Shown here: positions 23,595 through 26,827 of the stretch, in pieces | Layout of the letters: each line of letters opens with the position of its first letter | Position numbering within the stretch: the first letter of the stretch is position 1 | Assembly (NCBI GenBank): GCA_904501935.1 | Contig: CAJGDA010000004.1 | Location: 1 to 26,827, forward strand | Direction of reading: 5' to 3' | DNA: 26,827 nt | Origin: an uncultured Methanobrevibacter sp. | GTDB taxonomy: Archaea; Methanobacteriota; Methanobacteria; Methanobacteriales; Methanobacteriaceae | The notes under the pieces: model-generated | What the model was told of the DNA's origin: nothing | The model's database searches: none | The model's input: only the letters and a program-made list of their open reading frames with translations | Program-made: the position numbers and the translations under genes

Positions 23595-23846
23595 ATGACA
23601 AAAAATAGTGGAACAATGAAAATTAAAGGAAAAATTTGTTTAAATTATAAAAATGAAGATTCTGCAAGATTAGTGTATGATTCCCTTGAAATCGATAACA
23701 AAAATTTTGTTGAATCTGAATTGAAAGATAATGAAATAATTTATAAAATTAATAGCAATACTTTAGGTAGTTTTTTATCAACAGCTGATGATTTAATTGC
23801 ATCTGAGATTGTTGTTGAAAAAATAATTAAAAAAACGCAAAAATAA
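23595..23846 (+). CDS. pcc1: KEOPS complex subunit Pcc1
   Basis: The 83-residue protein has the Pcc1 fold pattern: a first strand (KGKICLNYKNEDSARLVYDSL), a central ELKDNEIIYKINSNTLGSFLSTADDLI block and a C-terminal helix. Pcc1 is the dimerisation subunit of KEOPS (with Kae1, Bud32, Cgi121), which makes the t6A modification at tRNA position 37. Two starts are possible: the ATG at 23595 has AAGGA directly against it (too close), whereas the ATG at 23616 (MKIKGKI) has GTGGA 3-4 bases upstream and gives the more usual N-terminus. No other KEOPS gene is in the window. Confidence 0.75.
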   Translation: MTKNSGTMKIKGKICLNYKNEDSARLVYDSLEIDNKNFVESELKDNEIIYKINSNTLGSFLSTADDLIASEIVVEKIIKKTQK

Positions 23847-23917
23847 TAACAAGTTTTATATAAATAGAAAAAAGATATATTAAATAATATTAATTAATTC
23901 ATTAGAGCGTGTTATTT

Positions 23918-25060
23918 ATGGAATGTTATTATCATCCTGACAGAGAAGGTACTGATGTATGTGGTATTTGTGGAAAAGCCCTTTGTAAAGAATGTGGTTT
24001 AGAAATTGCAGGCAAAGTTTACTGTGAAGAATGTTTAGCAAAAATTGTTGGACTCGAAACAGGCGATAATAAACAAGAAAGTGAACCTGCAGTCGAACAA
24101 GACCCAATTGAAACTGAAGAAGTCGAAGTGATCGTTGATGATAACATCTACAATGTTCAAGAAGAGGATGTTGAATTTGAAGCACCATCAGATTCTCAAG
24201 AATATAAAATCATAAGTGAAGATTCACCCTACAACATTAGAAGCAACATTGAAATTGAAGGCGGTTTTGAATCTTCTTATTTAGATGATAATACTGAAAG
24301 CCTATATCAAGAAGCTCAAATGGAAGAAATAGAAGAAGTCCCACAAATGGAAGAGATTCAAGAAATCGAAGAAATCCCACAAATGGAAGAAGCTCCACAA
24401 ATGGAAGAGATTCAAGAAATCGAAGAAATCCCACAAACCGCTCAAGATGAATTAGATTATGCAGAAGAAGAAATTTTAACTCAAGCAAGTGATGATGATT
24501 TCATTTACCCTGATCATGATTACGAACCACAAACTACCAGTGCAAGACAAGATTTAGAAGATAAATACGAAAAATATTTGGATGATTTATACTTTGATGA
24601 AGAGGACATTCCTTTAAGAGAACAATTAGCTAAAGATGAAGCACAATATGGTTCTTTAACTAAAAAAGAATACGCTCCAAGAAAAGAAGAAGCAGTTGAA
24701 CAAGAAATACCTTCAAGTGGACAAAATAAACCTAAAGAAAGATTTAAACTCAAAGAAAGACTCAGGCCTAAAGAAAAAGTTGAACCTGAAACAGAACTAG
24801 AACCTGAAATATTAAAAGAGCAAGAATTAATTACTGATGAAGAAGATAAAGCTATACACAATTTAAGTTATCAAGATGGAAAAGAACCTATGGGCATTAT
24901 AGACATCTTATTAACCATAATATTGGTATTGTTAGTATTGCTTGTATTATACTATATACTTTATTTATTCTTATTAAATGCAAGTTACCCAACATTTATA
25001 GATGCATTATTTGCTCTTAAAAATCCGCAAAATGTTATTAATGCTATTTTAACCCATTAA
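23918..25060 (+). CDS. B-box zinc-finger, tail-anchored acidic protein
   Basis: The start is taken at the ATG at 23918 (MECYYHPDREG); a GTG at 23909 is an alternative. The 380-residue protein begins with a B-box-type zinc finger: Cys3, His6, Cys15, Cys18, Cys23, Cys26, Cys36, Cys39. Residues ~45-300 are very acidic and low complexity, with Met-Glu-Glu-Ile/Pro-Gln repeats; residues ~265-290 turn Lys/Arg-rich. One membrane helix lies at about 327-350, leaving a short outside tail, so the zinc finger should face the cytoplasm. Function unknown; an adaptor or scaffold tethered to the membrane is plausible. Its last 17 bases overlap the convergent TmcAL-like gene. Confidence 0.8.
   Translation: MECYYHPDREGTDVCGICGKALCKECGLEIAGKVYCEECLAKIVGLETGDNKQESEPAVEQDPIETEEVEVIVDDNIYNVQEEDVEFEAPSDSQEYKIISEDSPYNIRSNIEIEGGFESSYLDDNTESLYQEAQMEEIEEVPQMEEIQEIEEIPQMEEAPQMEEIQEIEEIPQTAQDELDYAEEEILTQASDDDFIYPDHDYEPQTTSARQDLEDKYEKYLDDLYFDEEDIPLREQLAKDEAQYGSLTKKEYAPRKEEAVEQEIPSSGQNKPKERFKLKERLRPKEKVEPETELEPEILKEQELITDEEDKAIHNLSYQDGKEPMGIIDILLTIILVLLVLLVLYYILYLFLLNASYPTFIDALFALKNPQNVINAILTH
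24341..24436 (+). repeat. 54-bp in-frame tandem repeat in the acidic region
   Basis: A 42-bp segment starting CCACAAATGGAAGAGATTC at 24341-24382 recurs without change at 24395-24436, a 54-bp (18-codon) period, with a shorter related unit between. The encoded unit is rich in QMEEI and EEIPQ. Perfect identity suggests a recent duplication or ongoing length variation. Confidence 0.85.
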
Positions 25061-26138
25061 ATAATGAAATATTTTCATTATTTACTTTTTTTATAAATTT
25101 TTCCAAACTTTCTTTATTTTTATATCCCAATATTCTAATATTTGAAGGATATTTATCAATATAATCTGAAATGATTTTTTTAGGAATTGGATTTTCTAAT
25201 ATGCTCAACACCCTTTGGCGAAAATGAGATGAAAAACCGTACAATATTGATTTTTCTAATTGTTCTAAATCATTATAAGGCCCATTGTCAATAATGTTTT
25301 TAGCCAATTTATCATTAAATAAATTTAAGGTGGATAATTGCTCAAAATCATAATTATTAGCTGTATCCAATATGGATTCAACATCTCGAATTCCATAAAT
25401 TATTGAATCGTTTTTAATTTCCCGTTTTAAAACCTCGATTGTTTCTGAGGGCATCATGTCCAAAACGCCATCAAAGTTATCATTTAAAATACTTTCACGA
25501 ATCAAAGTTCCGCTTACACCTTCTATTCTTTCAACAAAAATAAACTTATTCGTATAATCAAAGCCAATTTTACTTAAAGAATTTGAAAATGAGGTTATTA
25601 CATAATTATCTTCTTCCAGTTTATCTTTTAAGATAATTTCATTAGTTGTCTTATCCACAATCTTATATGGTTTTGGCGCGATATGATGTCCCATATTTAT
25701 CCTTTTTAAAATTTCATCAAAACCTTCAACAGGTTTATATCCCCTAGGGATGTAACTTGTGTTTAACGCCTTGAACATTTTACATAAGCATAATGAATAT
25801 TGACCAGATCCCATTATTCCCATTGGCGGACCTTCAACAACAATATCCGCCCCAACTGAAATTGCGATTTCTGCCCGAATTTCCCTAGGCAATATATATG
25901 GGATACCTCTGCCACTTCTCTCAAATAAGCCCGGCACAATAGCTACAAATAACGAGTCGGGAAACATATGTTTGGCAGTTTTCATGCAATGAAAATGACC
26001 ATTATGTAAAGGATTATATTCAGTAAAGTCAGCTACTAAATTAATGTCTGATGAGGCAATGGAATTACTACATTCACAATCCAAATCATCGAAGAATAAT
26101 TTTTTATCTCTTTTAAGAATTTTTGAAACTTGGGACAT
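25044..26138 (-). CDS. TmcAL-like nucleotidyltransferase (tRNA-Met cytidine acetate ligase family)
   Basis: The 364-residue protein has the HxGH nucleotidyltransferase motif in FTEYNPLHNGH (38-48; His45, His48), a GSGQYS block and a second site VSGTLIRES, plus a C-terminal IRILGYKNKE stretch as in bacterial TmcAL (YlbM). TmcAL activates acetate with ATP to acetylate C34 of elongator tRNA-Met. The family match is good, but whether the archaeal member acts on tRNA is unknown to me. It has a ~30-residue N-terminal extension with Cys21 and Cys23 that bacterial forms lack; no internal Met offers a shorter start. Its end overlaps the B-box gene by 17 bp, and it is divergent from pyrC. Confidence 0.75.
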   Translation of the reverse strand: MSQVSKILKRDKKLFFDDLDCECSNSIASSDINLVADFTEYNPLHNGHFHCMKTAKHMFPDSLFVAIVPGLFERSGRGIPYILPREIRAEIAISVGADIVVEGPPMGIMGSGQYSLCLCKMFKALNTSYIPRGYKPVEGFDEILKRINMGHHIAPKPYKIVDKTTNEIILKDKLEEDNYVITSFSNSLSKIGFDYTNKFIFVERIEGVSGTLIRESILNDNFDGVLDMMPSETIEVLKREIKNDSIIYGIRDVESILDTANNYDFEQLSTLNLFNDKLAKNIIDNGPYNDLEQLEKSILYGFSSHFRQRVLSILENPIPKKIISDYIDKYPSNIRILGYKNKESLEKFIKKVNNENISLFNGLK

Positions 26139-26230
26139 AAAATTAAATATAATTCTTAAATTAAAAAAAACTTATGATTTAAAAACAGTGAAAAACATAT
26201 ATGAAATTATAACTCTAAGGAAGATTGACA

Positions 26231-26827
26231 ATGGATTTAGTTATAAAAAATTGTAAATTAGTTGATATGTCTGGCGAATACAATATAAAAGTCGAAGATG
26301 GTAAAATTACTGATATTTCAAAAATTCCCATAAAATCAGATAATGTTATTGATATCAAAAACAACTATCTGATGCCAGGATTTATAGATCCACATATACA
26401 TTTTAGAGATCCCGGATTAACTCAGAAAGAAGATTTTAAAACAGGCAGTTTAAGTGCTGCAAACGGAGGATTTACTACAGTAATTGATATGCCAAATACA
26501 ATTCCAAAAACAAATACCTACAAAGCGCTGAAAGAAAAAATTGAAATAGCTAAAAATAAATCTGTTGTTAATTTTGAACTTCAAGCCGGTACCAATACCC
26601 TTGAAGAAATGGAAAAAATGGTTACATTAAATCCAATATCATTTAAAATATTCATGGACCTGGAAACAGATGATGATTTGGAAAAAATATTTAAAGATTT
26701 ATCCATCTTGAAAGATACTACTGATTACAATGGACTTGTAGCAACACATTGCGAGAAAAAATCGATAGTTGAATATGAAACCGCGAAATTAAAACAAAAA
26801 GAAGAAAATGAAGCTATTGACTATACC
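26231..26827 (+). CDS. pyrC: Dihydroorotase, N-terminal 199 residues (runs off the window)
   Basis: The enzyme closes carbamoyl-aspartate to dihydroorotate in pyrimidine synthesis. The frame is open from the ATG at 26231 to the right edge. Zinc-site residues are present: DPHIHFRDPG (His55, His57), the carbamylated-lysine position in SFKIFM (Lys139) and the next ligand in ATHCE (His173). Substrate residues FRDPGLTQKEDF and VIDMPNT are those of class-I dihydroorotases. AAGGA lies 9 bases before the ATG. The 92-bp gap to the TmcAL-like gene must hold both promoters; CATATATG near 26198 is a possible box. Confidence 0.93.
   Translation, partial: MDLVIKNCKLVDMSGEYNIKVEDGKITDISKIPIKSDNVIDIKNNYLMPGFIDPHIHFRDPGLTQKEDFKTGSLSAANGGFTTVIDMPNTIPKTNTYKALKEKIEIAKNKSVVNFELQAGTNTLEEMEKMVTLNPISFKIFMDLETDDDLEKIFKDLSILKDTTDYNGLVATHCEKKSIVEYETAKLKQKEENEAIDYT

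Noticed and set aside
24237..24861. Antisense frames across the acidic repeat of the B-box gene, including a Ser-rich one and a Leu/Phe-rich repetitive one
   Set aside because: They arise because Glu/Lys-rich repeat codons read backward as Leu, Phe and Ser; no start signals.
26044..26256. 70-residue plus-strand frame across the start of the TmcAL-like gene and into pyrC
   Set aside because: Overlaps both real genes in another frame and shows no domain or ribosome site.
1..26827. Search by eye for CRISPR arrays, tRNA or rRNA genes, insertion sequences and att sites
   Set aside because: No regularly spaced repeats, no cloverleaf-like sequence with CCA or GTTC signature in any gap, and no transposase or integrase frame; gene order looks like conserved core.

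Overview
The window looks like chromosomal DNA of a methanogen of the order Methanobacteriales, most likely a Methanobrevibacter-like species. The DNA is strongly AT-rich. It carries methanogen-specific genes (methyl-coenzyme M reductase component A2, methanogenesis marker 9, the F420 genes cofD and cofE, methanofuran mfnA, methanopterin mptD and archaeal IMP cyclohydrolase purO). It also has an archaeal cell-surface set with an Ig-like repeat protein, a sortase and an MreB-like actin. I see no transposase, integrase, CRISPR array, rRNA or tRNA.

Layout. 1-2102: the end of an Ig-repeat surface protein, a zinc-ribbon/coiled-coil protein and a membrane metallophosphoesterase. 2193-5631: a proteasomal-type AAA ATPase, convergent with a tight operon mmp9 > met8-like > hemA for the start of tetrapyrrole (F430, siroheme) synthesis. 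5805-8098: a YgjP-type metallopeptidase and atwA. 8174-11385: a Dus-like TIM-barrel gene, GTP cyclohydrolase III, cofD and cofE, which is an F420 block. 11412-13325: purO, exbD-like and exbB-like. 13404-15784: rnhB, mreB-like and an unknown gene overlapping mreB by 4 bp. 15785-16190: a 406-bp AT-rich divergent intergenic region. 16191-19249: archaetidylserine synthase, a DUF515-like membrane protein, a sortase and mptD. 19253-23409: mfnA, ppsA and ribosomal protein L10e. 23595-26827: Pcc1, a B-box tail-anchored protein, a TmcAL-like nucleotidyltransferase and the start of pyrC, which runs off the right edge.

Themes. The window is a dense neighbourhood for methanogenic cofactors: tetrapyrrole/F430, F420, methanopterin, methanofuran and activation of methyl-coenzyme M reductase. 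Cell-envelope functions are interleaved with it: a surface protein, MreB, ExbB/ExbD, archaetidylserine synthase, DUF515 and a sortase. From memory, the order cofD-cofE-purO-exbD-exbB-rnhB-mreB-...-archaetidylserine synthase matches Methanothermobacter thermautotrophicus around MTH1018-MTH1027, so most of it is probably conserved core rather than an island.

Most interesting are the less-described parts: an ExbB homologue with an added ferredoxin-fold-like C-terminal domain, a methanogenesis-marker-9 protein with two matching four-cysteine modules plus a UBA-like tail, an unknown protein translationally coupled to MreB behind a palindromic site, and a Dus-like enzyme without a tRNA-binding domain beside GTP cyclohydrolase III.
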